Origin: Aliivibrio sifiae | GTDB taxonomy: Bacteria > Pseudomonadota > Gammaproteobacteria > Enterobacterales > Vibrionaceae | Direction: 5' to 3' | DNA: 38,417 nucleotides | Assembly (NCBI RefSeq): GCF_002954705.1 | Contig: NZ_MSCO01000003.1 | Coordinates: 365,126-403,542 of the forward strand | Shown here: piece after piece, positions 1-9,040 of the stretch | How the letters are laid out: each line of letters starts with the position of its first letter | Position numbering within the stretch: the stretch's first letter is position 1 | The notes under the pieces: generated by a model | Told to the model about the DNA's origin: nothing | Database searches by the model: none | Seen by the model: the letters and a program-made list of their open reading frames with translations, nothing else | Made by a program: the position numbers and the translations under genes

Positions 1-16
1 TGGAGGGTGAGTCTGA

Positions 17-166
17 ACAAGGCTTGTGCGCCCTTCTCGATTACTTAATTTTGACCTCTACAATTTTCTAGAATCCCAATACCTCGTTGAGCAATTAGGC
101 AAAGCAGCTACACTTGAGTTTGATAATGTTAAGCTCAAAAAATCAGGCTCTGATGTTTGGGAGTAG
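17..166 (+). other. Possible 3' end of an unrecognised coding region
   Basis: A reading frame without a start codon runs from just after a TGA at 14-16 to a TAG at 164-166 and ends in residues KKSGSDVWE. It has ordinary amino-acid composition but no motif I recognise. It could be the tail of a truncated or frameshifted gene in the decayed accessory segment, or chance. Nothing upstream is visible because the window begins here. Confidence 0.2.
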
Positions 167-168
167 AT

Positions 169-648
169 TTACTCTAAAGTAAATGAAACAAAGACACTGA
201 ATACATTAAATGGAGTAGAAAACATTTCGGTATTAGAAAGTCGCTCTATTTCTTTTTTATCTAATGATTTTATTATTACCTTTGAATCTTCATACTCATA
301 TGATTCGTGGCTTATCATTTTTAATGTTTTGAGTCCTTCCTCATCCTGAGTTCTAATAACAAATTTAAAATAAGCTGCTTCTTCATATGCAACACATTTA
401 TCCAACGCTTTAAAATAAAGAATACCTAAAGCTCTTCTTTTCTGCTCATCGTCAAGAGAGTTGAAATAAATATCAGTAACATCTTTAATCTCTCTTTTTG
501 ATAACTACCGACAATAAGATGATTTATTTTCATACGCTTTAAATTGTTGACTATCTTCTAGGGAGCTAGCATTGACCTTAAATGTTAAAATTAACAAAAT
601 TGCGCTAATCCTAGCGAAGAGCTTTATGCATACATTTCCAAAATTCAC
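169..648 (-). pseudogene. Secreted small protein, interrupted by an in-frame amber codon
   Basis: The frame starts at GTG 646-648, seven bases after an AAAGGAG ribosome-binding site. It begins MNFGNVCIKLFARISAILLI and has a signal-peptide-like hydrophobic stretch ending near KVNAS. A TAG at 505-507 stops it after 47 codons. The same frame then stays open for 111 more codons to TAA at 169-171, with charged, protein-like sequence (LSKREIKDV..., ...SFTLE). The intact product would be about 159 aa and exported. The start overlaps the end of the neighbouring truncated gene, which suggests translational coupling. The downstream half could restart at TTG 403-405, but no good ribosome-binding site is seen. 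I do not recognise the family. A signal-peptide protein encoded directly after a larger partner would fit a periplasmic immunity protein, but that is inference. Confidence 0.5.
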
Positions 649-871
649 GCTCTTCTCCTTTGGTATTTTCGTAAGCTTTATATGTTACTTTCATTGCTGA
701 ATTCCTAGTCATAAGACGAGTCCCAAGCAATGATTTACTGAACTCTTCCCAATCATTAGTGGTGATATTCTTCACTACTTTGTAATACTGTCTATCTGCG
801 AAAATATTCACAAACTCAACAGCAGAAACACCACCAGCAAGGTAATTCCCTAGACTTGCCGTGTCCTCTAT
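611..871 (-). pseudogene. 5'-truncated gene of unknown function
   Basis: The open frame runs from just after a TAG at 872-874 to a TAG stop at 611-613. The first in-frame start is GTG 809-811, which lacks a properly spaced ribosome-binding site. The residues before it (IEDTASLGNYLAGGVSAVEF) look like coding sequence, so the 5' part was probably lost. The remaining C-terminal piece (about 86 residues, ending FWKCMHKALR) is basic and rich in aromatic residues. No domain is recognised. It overlaps the start of the secreted-protein pseudogene at 169-648, so the two were probably a co-translated pair. Confidence that this is a remnant of a real gene is moderate; nothing supports a specific function. 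Confidence 0.4.
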
Positions 872-1011
872 CTATCGCAAGTAAGTAATAGATTTACTAC
901 TAAATTATTAATATTGCAAAATTCGCTATTTTTCACACTAAAATATTCCTAGCACATAAAAATCAAATCATTATTCTAACTAGAACTAGTGAATTAAATC
1001 TCACTGTTTTC

Positions 1012-1028
1012 ATAGGTATTTCACCTAT
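1012..1028. repeat. Short inverted repeat beside the integrase 3' end
   Basis: ATAGGT at 1012-1017 and ACCTAT at 1023-1028 form a 6-bp stem with a 5-base loop. It lies just past the integrase stop codon. It could be a weak hairpin or a chance palindrome. It marks the place where integrase similarity ends. Confidence 0.3.
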
Positions 1029-1031
1029 TTT

Positions 1032-1631
1032 TTAATTTATTGTCGAGTAAATCACAGTGTTTAGGAAATCCAATTCGTTTTCAGTTGGTCGCCTCGTTCT
1101 TTTTTGACTCTTTCCTATTAGATTCATATCAATCAGGATAGGGATCGCTTCATCAAAAATAATGTAATTAGATTCAATATTAAAAACAGGTTTTGATTTC
1201 TTCATGACAGAGCGAAGATAGGCTATATCATGGTAAATAGCTGCGGGCTTTGTGCCTGTTCCTTTTCGGTTTCGGCAATGCTCAATTAAGTCACTCGTTT
1301 GGAGTTCGTGACTGTTAATTTTGGCTATATCGCAATCTCTAAGCATTTTTATTACAAATTGCTTAGTTCTTCCTGTGTTATCCCATAAATCCCTATCATT
1401 GATAAAAAGGTCTAGAAGAACGGCTAACGTGCTTGTTTTTAGGTTCTTTTTTAGTCCGTTAGCCTCAATCTCAGCAACTTGTTTGATACCAAATGACTTA
1501 GCGAGTGATTTCTTTTTAAAAGTTTTGCTTTCTCTGTGTATAATTGCGGAATTCTTTTTAACTATAATGGTTACTTTGAATTGAGATTCACCGTTCTGAA
1601 GTTTTCGTGTTTCTACTGTATAGCTTGCCAT
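1032..1631 (-). pseudogene. Tyrosine-recombinase integrase, truncated (N-terminal part)
   Basis: The 199-residue product starts at ATG 1629-1631 behind an AGGAG site. Its opening (ASYTVETRKLQNGESQFKVT) and the AKSFGIKQVAEIEANG stretch resemble the arm-binding N-terminus of phage and island integrases. They are followed by a helical core-binding region (about 65-150) and a segment ending KRTRRPTENELDFLNTVIYS. Family members are usually 330-400 residues. The catalytic domain with the Arg, His-x-x-Arg and Tyr residues is missing, so this copy should be inactive. The gene points away from dusA with its start 108 bp from the dusA start, the arrangement seen in dusA-associated integrative elements. 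Integrase identity is fairly sure; the element type is inferred. Confidence 0.7.
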
Positions 1632-1646
1632 TTGTCCTACTCCTAA

Positions 1647-1667
1647 AAGGGGTACTCAAGGGGTACT
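1647..1667. repeat. Direct repeat, AAGGGGTACT twice
   Basis: AAGGGGTACT occurs at 1647-1656 and again at 1658-1667, one base apart (11-bp period, about one helical turn). It sits upstream of the integrase start. Spaced repeats in this position are typical of arm-type integrase-binding sites; that function is inferred. Confidence 0.6.
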
Positions 1668-1671
1668 AGTT

Positions 1672-1691
1672 AAAGAAATTCAAAGAAATTC
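1672..1691. repeat. Perfect tandem repeat, AAAGAAATTC twice
   Basis: AAAGAAATTC is at 1672-1681 and 1682-1691 with no spacer. It is the second repeat pair between the integrase and dusA, next to the AAGGGGTACT pair. It may be part of the attachment region or an integrase/excisionase site. Confidence 0.6.
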
Positions 1692-1738
1692 TAGGTTATT
1701 CACTGTGTATTTGTACAGTATTTTTTTAAGGCTAAATT

Positions 1739-2743
1739 GTGTCAAACCCTGAGAACACCAATAAATATCCACTACAACGCTTTTCCGTTGCCCCTATGCT
1801 TGATTGGACTGACCGTCATTGTCGCTATTTTCACCGTCAACTATCAGAACATGCTTTGTTATATACAGAGATGGTAACGACGGGTGCGATCATTCATGGT
1901 AAGGGAGATTTCCTTGCTTACAATGAAGAGGAGCATCCAGTTGCATTACAACTAGGTGGTTCGAACGTTAAAGATTTAGCTCATTGTGCGAAATTAGCGG
2001 CTGATCGCGGCTATGATGAAATTAACTTAAATGTAGGTTGTCCATCAGATCGTGTGCAAAATGGTCGTTTTGGTGCTTGTTTAATGTCTGAGCCAGAATT
2101 AGTTGCCGAATGTATTGCAGAGATGAAAGCGGTTGTTGATATCCCTGTAACCGTTAAAACTCGTATAGGTATTGATGATCAAGATAGCTATGAATTTTTA
2201 ACTCGCTTTGTTTCTGTTGTTCACGAACAAGGTGGATGTGATCAATTTACTATTCATGCTCGTAAGGCATGGTTAAGTGGGTTGAGCCCTAAAGAAAACC
2301 GTGAAATTCCACCGCTAGATTACCCACGTGCGTATCAAATTAAAAAAGACTTCCCTCAATTGGTTGTTGCTGTAAATGGTGGGATTAAAACCCTCGAAGA
2401 AGCAAAAGAGCATTTAGCGCATTTGGATGGTGTGATGATTGGTCGTGAAGCGTATCAGAGCCCATATTTATTAGCAGAAGTCGATCAACAATTATTTGGT
2501 AGTGATAAACCAATTAAAAAGCGCCGTGAAATTGTTGAATCAATGTACCCATACATTGAACGTCAATTAGAGAACGGAGCACACCTGGGCCATATTACTC
2601 GTCATATGTTAGGTTTATTCCAAAGTATGCCAGGTGCTCGTCAATGGCGTCGCTACATTAGTGAAAATGCTCATAAGCCAGGTTCGGGAATTGAAGTTGT
2701 TCAAACTGCTTTAGCTAAGATCCCTGCAGAATTAGATGTATAA
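1739..2743 (+). CDS. dusA: tRNA-dihydrouridine synthase A
   Basis: This FMN-dependent enzyme reduces uridine to dihydrouridine in the tRNA D-loop (U20/U20a for DusA), using NADPH. The 334 residues are normal for the family. The TIM-barrel start is seen at about 17-30 ([16 protein letters not shown]), the catalytic Cys lies in [19 protein letters not shown] near residue 100, and the flavin-phosphate region is VNGGIKT...[13 protein letters not shown]. The start is GTG 1739-1741 with a short AAGG upstream. The 5' end is a known integration site for dusA-associated elements, and the truncated integrase just upstream fits that: the present start and promoter may have been supplied by an integration event. 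A short weak hairpin (ATCTAT/ATAGAT) follows the gene. Confidence 0.95.
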   Translation: MSNPENTNKYPLQRFSVAPMLDWTDRHCRYFHRQLSEHALLYTEMVTTGAIIHGKGDFLAYNEEEHPVALQLGGSNVKDLAHCAKLAADRGYDEINLNVGCPSDRVQNGRFGACLMSEPELVAECIAEMKAVVDIPVTVKTRIGIDDQDSYEFLTRFVSVVHEQGGCDQFTIHARKAWLSGLSPKENREIPPLDYPRAYQIKKDFPQLVVAVNGGIKTLEEAKEHLAHLDGVMIGREAYQSPYLLAEVDQQLFGSDKPIKKRREIVESMYPYIERQLENGAHLGHITRHMLGLFQSMPGARQWRRYISENAHKPGSGIEVVQTALAKIPAELDV

Positions 2744-2860
2744 CCTCTTATCTATTACCGTTGATAGATTAGTTATATAAAAAAGAAGAGTACATAAATA
2801 AACCAAATCGTTTATTATGACCAAATATGAACCAAATAGCGTTTCAAATGGAGACTACGC

Positions 2861-3556
2861 ATGAATAAATTATCCCTCGCCACTGTTGTTGCTTCTGCTG
2901 CCTTAGTATTGGCAGCTCCTGCACACTCGACAGAAAAGGAGTTTACAACAAAAGTGGCAATTGATGCGTGGTTCCCTGATGGAAAAGTTGGGTCTAAAGA
3001 TGGAGCGGTTCGCGATAATGATGTCGATGCTTCTCAAGCATTTTCAATTGCGTTTGAGCACCCATATCCATACCTTCCTAACCTAAAAGTACGTTACACA
3101 CAGGTCAAAGCCGATCGTTTTGAATACGACCAAATTGATTATACTGGTTACTACAAATTATTAGACACTAATGGCCTTCAGTTTGATGTGGGCTTAACAT
3201 TAATGCAGTTCGCTAATGGTGAGTTTAATAAAGGGGGCTCTGTTGACCCTAATAAACTAGCAAATCAAAGCTTTGATGAAACTGCATTAAACATGTATGC
3301 CGATGCGTCTATGCATATTCCTGACACTAACTTCCACATTTTCGGTCAGTATGATTTTGGTAGCAGCAGTGATACTCGCACTATGGATGGACAAGCAGGG
3401 GTTAAATACATTCTTCCTGTTGATGCCGTTGATGTTGAGTTTAAAGTCGGTTATCGCGTGATGGATCATGAGTTTGGGTATTTTGAAGGTTTTGATAGCG
3501 ACCAAGCTAATGTCATGGTTGATGGTTGGTTTGGTGGCTTGTCATTTGATTTCTAA
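2861..3556 (+). CDS. TIGR04219-type outer membrane beta-barrel protein
   Basis: The 231-residue precursor has a clear signal peptide (MNKLSLATVVASAALVLAAP, cleavage probably after AHS). The mature part alternates hydrophobic and polar residues as in a small beta-barrel, with strands such as IAFEHPYPY, LKVRYTQVKA and VDVEFKVGYRVMDHEFGY. It ends in a terminal phenylalanine (GLSFDF), the usual signal for BAM-dependent insertion. It resembles the TIGR04219 family of outer membrane proteins, whose function is not known to me. The start is ATG 2861 behind GGAG. It is a single gene with a strong terminator at its end. Confidence 0.8.
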   Translation: MNKLSLATVVASAALVLAAPAHSTEKEFTTKVAIDAWFPDGKVGSKDGAVRDNDVDASQAFSIAFEHPYPYLPNLKVRYTQVKADRFEYDQIDYTGYYKLLDTNGLQFDVGLTLMQFANGEFNKGGSVDPNKLANQSFDETALNMYADASMHIPDTNFHIFGQYDFGSSSDTRTMDGQAGVKYILPVDAVDVEFKVGYRVMDHEFGYFEGFDSDQANVMVDGWFGGLSFDF

Positions 3557-3576
3557 TCAGAGACAGCAAGAGTATT

Positions 3577-3616
3577 AAAAATAGCGATTCAGGTGACTGG
3601 GTCGCTATTTTTTTAT
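3577..3616 (+). terminator. Intrinsic terminator after the outer membrane protein gene
   Basis: AAAAATAGCGA (3577-3587) pairs perfectly with TCGCTATTTTT (3602-3612) across a 14-base loop and is followed by more T residues. It lies 20 bases past the stop codon. Confidence 0.85.
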
Positions 3617-3700
3617 TTTAAATTTGCTCAATTTCAGTTTATTGCCCATGCTTATAGAATGGATATTACTATGATATTCATATTTGGTAAGGATGTAGTT

Positions 3701-3931
3701 ATGACGACATTAAGTGAATTAAAATTGATGTACCAAGAAGATCAATTAGTTGAAGCAGTAATCGAACCTGTCATGGTTGAAGATTCTTGGATTGTAGAAT
3801 TTCGCCATGTACGTGGAGGCCTTGTTTTACTTACGGATTTTAAAGGTGGGGAAATGAAATACAGGGATTTAGAGTCTGCCTCAAAGAGTGCGTTAGCGGT
3901 TGGATTTAGTCAAGTCAGGATCAATGATTAG
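3701..3931 (+). CDS. Conserved hypothetical protein, 76 aa
   Basis: The start chosen is ATG 3701, eight bases after AAGGA. A longer frame from 3593 begins inside the terminator of the previous gene and is unlikely. The product (MTTLSELKLMYQEDQLVEAV... ending FSQVRIND) is a small soluble alpha/beta protein with no membrane segment or Cys. I recall similar short vibrio proteins carrying the label 'plasmid replication protein RepB', but nothing here supports a replication role. It lies between dusA/OMP and cysJ with its own spacing on both sides, so it is probably transcribed alone. Confidence 0.65.
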   Translation: MTTLSELKLMYQEDQLVEAVIEPVMVEDSWIVEFRHVRGGLVLLTDFKGGEMKYRDLESASKSALAVGFSQVRIND

Positions 3932-4064
3932 TTTATTTTCAGTATAAATTACGTAACGCAAACTTTTCTTTCTTCCAAAAAGTTATAAAACATACCTATC
4001 TATTCTTTCTTGTTATAGAAAAGAGTCGCTAATCTAATATGACGCAATGAATAGGGATGTCGTC
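3932..4064 (+). promoter_or_regulatory. Promoter region of cysJIH, possible CysB target
   Basis: This 133-bp AT-rich region leads into cysJ. It contains CTATCTATTCTTTCTTG followed by TTATAGAAAAGAG around 3998-4027, a loosely symmetric arrangement of the kind bound by CysB, the activator of sulfate-assimilation genes. CysB sites are poorly conserved, so this is a guess from position and gene content. Confidence 0.3.
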
Positions 4065-5888
4065 ATGTTATTAAAGGAACTCTCCGCACTCGCTAGCCCA
4101 CTTAATGACCAACAAATAGGTCAATTACAGCTAGCTGCTTCAGAATTATCTCCACAACAACTTGCCTGGGTAAGTGGTTATTTTTGGGGGGTAAGCCAAA
4201 CTTCTGGTGCTGCACAACCAATCAACCAAGCCGCAGCTGCGGTATCAAATGAACCGGCAGGCAAACTGTCGATTATCTATGCTTCCCAAACAGGAAATGC
4301 GAAAGGTGTGGCTGAAGCACTAAAAGAAGAAGCGTCTGCTTCTGGAATTAGTGTTGAGCTGTTTGATGCGAGTGATTATAAAGGTAAAAATCTTGCCAAA
4401 GAAACTCACGTTATTATTGTTGCATCGACTAATGGTGAAGGTGAAGCGCCAGATAATGCCATTGAATTGCATGAATTTCTTCAATCTAAAAAAGCACCAA
4501 AATTAGATAATTTAAAATACGCGGTCATTGGTCTAGGTGACTCGAGCTACGAATTTTTCTGCCAAACGGGTAAAGACTTTGATGAGTATTTATCTAAAAA
4601 AGGCGCGACACCATTTATTGATCGTATTGATCTTGATGTGGATTATGAAGCTCCTGCGGCAGAATGGCGTAAAGAAGCATTAGAGAAAGTAAAAGAAACT
4701 TTATCAACTGGTGATGAGCCTAAAAATGGACAAGTAGTGCAATTACCTGTTGGTCAAGCTGCGCATAGCCACTCTCAATATTCAAAACAAAACCCTTATA
4801 CAGCTACGCTATTAGCTAGCCAGAAAATCACAGGTCGAGATTCTGGTAAAGATGTTCGCCATATTGAAATTGATTTGGAAGATTCCGGCTTAACTTATCA
4901 ACCGGGTGATGCACTTGGTGTTTGGTTTGAAAATAGTTCAGAGTTAGCTGCTGCTATCTTAAAACAAGTAAGCCTTACTGGTGAAGAGCAAGTTGATGTG
5001 GATGGAGAGTCAATCTCTCTACAAAAAGCGTTAGTTGAGAAATATGAAATTACCTCATCAAACCCACAGCAAGTGGCTAAATTTTCAGAGTTATCAGGCA
5101 GTAAAAAACTAGATAAATTGGCACAAGATAAAGATAAATTACGTCATTATGCAGCTAACACTCAAGTTATTGACCTGCTATCAGAAAAGAAAACCAAATT
5201 AACGGCAGACCAATTAGTTGGTTTACTTCGCCGCCTAACGCCTCGTTTATATTCTATTGCTTCAAGCCAAACAGAAGTGGATGAAGAAGTTCATCTAACG
5301 GTTGCTGTTGTTGAATACCAACAAGGTGATGACACTCGATTTGGTGGTGCTTCTAGTTTCCTATCTCATCGTCTAGAAGAAGGTGATGAAGTAAAAGTAT
5401 TTATTGAACATAACAATAACTTCAAACTCCCTCAAGATGATAATGCTCCTGTGATCATGATAGGCCCTGGTACAGGGATCGCACCATTCCGCTCATTTGT
5501 GCAAGAGCGTGACAACTGTGATGCAAAAGGTAAAAACTGGCTATTCTTTGGTGATAGAACCTTCACACAAGATTTCTTATACCAAGTGGAATGGCAGAAA
5601 TACCTTAAATCAGGCGTTGTAAATCAACTAGATGTTGCCTTTAGTCGAGATCAGCAAGAGAAAGTGTATGTTCAACATCGTATTTTAGAACACTCTGCAC
5701 AAGTGTGGCAGTGGCTGCAAGATGGCGCTTATATCTACGTGTGTGGTGATGCAACTCGCATGGCAAAAGATGTACATGATGCGTTGATTACTATTGTTGA
5801 ACAGCAAGGTAAGAAGAACAGAGAAGAAGCAGAACAATTTGTAAATGATCTGCGTAAGGCGAAACGTTACCAAAGGGATGTGTACTAA
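4065..5888 (+). CDS. cysJ: Sulfite reductase (NADPH) flavoprotein alpha subunit
   Basis: CysJ passes electrons from NADPH through FAD and FMN to the CysI hemoprotein, which reduces sulfite to sulfide. The domains are in order: a flavodoxin-like FMN domain ([20 protein letters not shown], then [12 protein letters not shown]), a connecting and FAD domain ([12 protein letters not shown]) and an NADP-binding domain ([32 protein letters not shown]), ending KRYQRDVY with the usual C-terminal aromatic. ATG 4065 is preferred because GGGA lies seven bases before it; an in-frame ATG at 4047 would add six residues but has no clear ribosome-binding site. The 607 residues are close to the 599 of E. coli. 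It is the first gene of cysJIH and its TAA overlaps the cysI ATG by one base. Confidence 0.95.
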   Translation: MLLKELSALASPLNDQQIGQLQLAASELSPQQLAWVSGYFWGVSQTSGAAQPINQAAAAVSNEPAGKLSIIYASQTGNAKGVAEALKEEASASGISVELFDASDYKGKNLAKETHVIIVASTNGEGEAPDNAIELHEFLQSKKAPKLDNLKYAVIGLGDSSYEFFCQTGKDFDEYLSKKGATPFIDRIDLDVDYEAPAAEWRKEALEKVKETLSTGDEPKNGQVVQLPVGQAAHSHSQYSKQNPYTATLLASQKITGRDSGKDVRHIEIDLEDSGLTYQPGDALGVWFENSSELAAAILKQVSLTGEEQVDVDGESISLQKALVEKYEITSSNPQQVAKFSELSGSKKLDKLAQDKDKLRHYAANTQVIDLLSEKKTKLTADQLVGLLRRLTPRLYSIASSQTEVDEEVHLTVAVVEYQQGDDTRFGGASSFLSHRLEEGDEVKVFIEHNNNFKLPQDDNAPVIMIGPGTGIAPFRSFVQERDNCDAKGKNWLFFGDRTFTQDFLYQVEWQKYLKSGVVNQLDVAFSRDQQEKVYVQHRILEHSAQVWQWLQDGAYIYVCGDATRMAKDVHDALITIVEQQGKKNREEAEQFVNDLRKAKRYQRDVY

Positions 5889-7618
5889 TGAGCGAAAAAA
5901 TTGCAGTAAAAACCATCTTATCAGGCACTGAACTTGGCCCATTAGCGGATAACGAGCGTCTAAAGCGTGAAAGTAAAAATCTTAGAGGGACGATCGTAGA
6001 AGATCTTCAAGATCGCATTACAGGTGGTTTTACTAAAGATAACTTCCAGCTGATCCGTTTCCACGGTATGTATCAACAAGATGATAGAGATATTCGTGCT
6101 GAGCGTGCAAAACAAAAATTAGAGCCTCTGCATAACGTAATGCTACGTGCACGTATGCCGGGGGGAATCATTACCCCAAAGCAGTGGTTGGCGATTGATA
6201 AATTTGCTGAAGAAAATACTTCTTATGGCAGTTTGCGTTTAACCACTCGTCAAACGTTTCAATTTCACGGTGTTCTGAAACCAAATATTAAATTAATGCA
6301 CCAAACATTGAATAGTATCGGTATTGATTCGATTGCGACAGCGGGTGATGTAAACCGAAATGTTCTATGTACCACGAACCCTGTTGAATCAGAGCTTCAT
6401 CAAGAAGCTTACGAGTGGGCGAAAAAAATCAGTGAGCATTTATTACCAAAAACGCGTGCTTATGCTGAGATTTGGTTAGATGGTGAAAAATTAGAAACGA
6501 CTGATGAAGAGCCAATTTTAGGCAGTAACTATCTTCCTCGTAAATTTAAAACAACGGTTGTGATCCCACCGCAAAATGATGTCGATGTGCATGCAAATGA
6601 TCTCAACTTCATTGCCATTGCTGATAATGGAAAGTTGATTGGTTTTAATGTTCTTGTGGGTGGTGGCCTTGCAATGACCCATGGCGACACTGCAACTTAC
6701 CCACGTAAAGCAGATGATTTTGGTTTTATACCATTAGAGAAAACATTAGAGGTAGCTGCAGCAGTTGTGACAACTCAGCGTGATTGGGGTAACCGTTCAA
6801 ATCGTAAAAATGCAAAAACAAAATATACGTTAGATCGTGTAGGTGTTGATGTATTTAAAGCGGAAGTTGAAAAACGTGCAGGTATTCAATTTGAAGCAAG
6901 CCGCCCTTATGAGCTTACGGAACGTGGTGATCGAATTGGTTGGGTTGAAGGCATTGATGGTAAGCATCATTTAGCATTATTTATTGAGAATGGTCGTTTA
7001 TTAGATTATCCGGGAAAACCACTAAAAACAGGAGTCGCTGAAATAGCTAAGATCCACCAAGGCGATTTTAGAATGACTGCCAACCAGAATTTAATTGTTG
7101 CAGGTGTACCTGCGGAGCAAAAAGATCAGATAGAGCAAATTGCTCGTGAGCATGGCTTAATTGATGATGGGCATTCAGAGCAGCGTAAAAACTCAATGGC
7201 GTGTGTGGCGTTTCCTACTTGTCCATTAGCGATGGCTGAGGCTGAACGTTTCTTGCCTGAATTTGTTACTGAGATTGAAGGTGTGCTGAAAAAGCATAAC
7301 TTGCCAGAAGAAGACAATATTATTTTCCGTGTCACGGGATGTCCAAATGGTTGTGGCCGTGCAATGCTTGCTGAAATAGGTTTAGTAGGTAAAGCGCCTG
7401 GGCGTTATAACTTCCATTTAGGTGGCAATCGTAGTGGTACTCGTGTGCCTAAAATGTATAAAGAGAATATTACAGACCGACAGATTTTATTTGAGATAGA
7501 TGAACTTGTTGGTCGCTGGGCAACTGAGCGTAAAGGTAATGAAGGCTTTGGTGATTTTACCATTAGAGCTGGAATCGTAGATGAAGTGAAAGTATCAAAA
7601 AGGGACTTTTATGCCTAA
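5888..7618 (+). CDS. cysI: Sulfite reductase (NADPH) hemoprotein beta subunit
   Basis: CysI carries siroheme and a 4Fe-4S cluster and performs the six-electron reduction of sulfite to sulfide. The cluster-binding cysteines are present as C-x5-C in [16 protein letters not shown] and C-x3-C in [12 protein letters not shown] near the C-terminus. The siroheme-contact region ([12 protein letters not shown], with [10 protein letters not shown] further on) is also intact. The length of 576 is normal. The start overlaps the cysJ stop (TAATG) and the end overlaps cysH by eight bases, so all three are co-translated. Siroheme must come from a cysG encoded elsewhere. Confidence 0.96.
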   Translation: MSEKIAVKTILSGTELGPLADNERLKRESKNLRGTIVEDLQDRITGGFTKDNFQLIRFHGMYQQDDRDIRAERAKQKLEPLHNVMLRARMPGGIITPKQWLAIDKFAEENTSYGSLRLTTRQTFQFHGVLKPNIKLMHQTLNSIGIDSIATAGDVNRNVLCTTNPVESELHQEAYEWAKKISEHLLPKTRAYAEIWLDGEKLETTDEEPILGSNYLPRKFKTTVVIPPQNDVDVHANDLNFIAIADNGKLIGFNVLVGGGLAMTHGDTATYPRKADDFGFIPLEKTLEVAAAVVTTQRDWGNRSNRKNAKTKYTLDRVGVDVFKAEVEKRAGIQFEASRPYELTERGDRIGWVEGIDGKHHLALFIENGRLLDYPGKPLKTGVAEIAKIHQGDFRMTANQNLIVAGVPAEQKDQIEQIAREHGLIDDGHSEQRKNSMACVAFPTCPLAMAEAERFLPEFVTEIEGVLKKHNLPEEDNIIFRVTGCPNGCGRAMLAEIGLVGKAPGRYNFHLGGNRSGTRVPKMYKENITDRQILFEIDELVGRWATERKGNEGFGDFTIRAGIVDEVKVSKRDFYA

Positions 7619-8372
7619 ATTGCAACTGTCAGAGCTGCTGTCATTAAATAAAGTTGAGCAAATTTTACGTTTAGCTGAAATTAATACCGAGCTTGAAAAA
7701 CTAACGGCTCAAGAGCGAGTTTCTTGGGCTTTAGATAACTTAGAGGGTAAGCCTGCGGTTTCTTCAAGCTTTGGGATTCAGGCTGCGGTTATGTTGCAAT
7801 TAGTTACGGAGATTAAGTCTGATACTCCGGTAATTTTAACCGATACGGGTTACCTTTTTCCTGAAACGTATCAATTTATAGATGAGTTAACAAAACGGCT
7901 GAGTTTAAATTTACAGGTATTTTCTGCTGATGAAAGCCCTATGTGGCAAGAAGCTCGTTACGGTAAATTATGGGAACAAGGCGTTGAGGGGCTAAAACAA
8001 TATAATCGCTTAAATAAAGTTCAGCCAATGAGAAGAGCATTAGATCAACTAGAAGTGAGTATTTGGTTTTCTGGTCTACGACGCGATCAATCTTCTTCTC
8101 GTTCGCATTTACCGATTTTAAGTATTCAAAATGGAGTATTTAAGTTTTTACCTGTGATCGACTGGAGTAATAAAGACGTACATTATTATCTAGAAGAGAA
8201 AGAATTGCCTTATCATCCATTGAGAGAGGAGGGGTATTTATCTGTCGGTGATACACATACCACTCAAAAATGGGCTCCAGGAATGAAAGAGGAAGATACT
8301 CGATTTTTTGGGTTAAAACGTGAATGTGGTTTACATGAAGATGATGCAGAAGCTGAAGGTTCTGGTATTTAA
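7611..8372 (+). CDS. cysH: Phosphoadenosine phosphosulfate (PAPS) reductase
   Basis: CysH uses thioredoxin to reduce PAPS to sulfite and 3'-phosphoadenosine 5'-phosphate. The PP-loop is seen as [15 protein letters not shown] (about 50-64), followed by [26 protein letters not shown] and the catalytic Cys in KRECGLHED near the end. The Cys pairs of the 4Fe-4S APS reductases are absent, so PAPS is the substrate. This agrees with an APS kinase (cysC) at 25313. The 253 residues match the family. The start ATG lies inside the cysI end, and a bidirectional terminator follows. Confidence 0.95.
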   Translation: MPKLQLSELLSLNKVEQILRLAEINTELEKLTAQERVSWALDNLEGKPAVSSSFGIQAAVMLQLVTEIKSDTPVILTDTGYLFPETYQFIDELTKRLSLNLQVFSADESPMWQEARYGKLWEQGVEGLKQYNRLNKVQPMRRALDQLEVSIWFSGLRRDQSSSRSHLPILSIQNGVFKFLPVIDWSNKDVHYYLEEKELPYHPLREEGYLSVGDTHTTQKWAPGMKEEDTRFFGLKRECGLHEDDAEAEGSGI

Positions 8373-8398
8373 TTCTAATAGTACTGCAATTAATAAAT

Positions 8399-8431
8399 AA
8401 AAAGACAGCGAGTAAAATCGCTGTCTTTTTT
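8399..8431. terminator. Bidirectional terminator between cysH and the DUF2780 gene
   Basis: AAAAAGACAGCGA (8399-8411) and TCGCTGTCTTTTT (8418-8430) form a perfect 13-bp stem with a six-base loop. T-runs on both strands let it end cysJIH and the convergent gene at 8450. Confidence 0.92.
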
Positions 8432-8449
8432 ATTTACGGTAAAAAATGA

Positions 8450-8917
8450 TTATTTCCACAATGAGGTTAACGAATCTAGTAGACCTGAGCTTGCATCTTG
8501 AGATGTTAAGTATTGCGTAATTAAAGGCGTGAATTGTGAGATAAGGGCAGGGTCTAAACCTAGAGCAGAGAATGCGGCTTTCACACTGTCCATATTAGAA
8601 ATCATACTGCTAAGCCCACCTGGAATTGCACCAGTTAACGATTCAAGGCCTGGGATCATACTATTAAGTTCCGAATTTTCAGAACTAGATAAGCCACTAC
8701 CAGCCATTGCTAACAATGCACCTGCGCCACCAGCAGCTTGATCTGCTGAAATACCTAAGTTATCCGTTAGCATTCCAACCAGTGGGTTCGATGCTGTTGC
8801 TTGTTCTGTACTTGCTTCTTCATCACCGCCACCAAATAGGTTTGAAAGAAAAGCATTGGCAGGCGCTGCAGCAGTAAGAGAAAGCGCTAGAGTTGATAAG
8901 ATTAGAGTTTTTTTCAT
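8450..8917 (-). CDS. DUF2780-family secreted protein (VcgC/VcgE-like)
   Basis: The 155-residue precursor begins MKKTLILSTLALSLTAAAPA, a typical signal peptide cleaved after ANA. The mature protein is rich in Gly, Ser, Ala and Leu (SNLFGGGDEEAST, AAGGAGALLAMAGSGLSS) with amphipathic helical segments, and it resembles DUF2780. ATG 8917 is chosen over ATG 8923 because the AAGGA site is seven bases from the former and nearly touches the latter. It is a single gene, convergent with cysH. The role is unknown; location is periplasm or outer surface. Confidence 0.75.
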   Translation of the reverse strand: MKKTLILSTLALSLTAAAPANAFLSNLFGGGDEEASTEQATASNPLVGMLTDNLGISADQAAGGAGALLAMAGSGLSSSENSELNSMIPGLESLTGAIPGGLSSMISNMDSVKAAFSALGLDPALISQFTPLITQYLTSQDASSGLLDSLTSLWK

Positions 8918-8980
8918 TGTCATTTCCTTTTAACATTATGGTTTTGTTTTTATAACATTGTAACTAGAGTATGACATAAA

Positions 8981-9010
8981 AAAAAGCGATGCCCATAGGC
9001 ATCGCTTTTT
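8981..9010. terminator. Terminator downstream of fklB
   Basis: AAAAAGCGATGCC (8981-8993) and GGCATCGCTTTTT (8998-9010) form a perfect 13-bp stem with loop CATA. It lies 30 bases past the fklB stop codon, with T-runs on both strands. Confidence 0.9.
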
Positions 9011-9040
9011 AATTTTATTTTTAATCTTTTTTGAGAAAGA

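Noticed and set aside
1321-1584. Plus-strand open frame inside the integrase fragment
   Set aside because: It is antisense to the recognisable integrase sequence and has no ribosome-binding site.
3593-3700. N-terminal extension of the 76-residue gene from an upstream ATG
   Set aside because: It begins inside the terminator hairpin of the preceding gene and encodes low-complexity hydrophobic sequence; ATG 3701 has a good ribosome-binding site.
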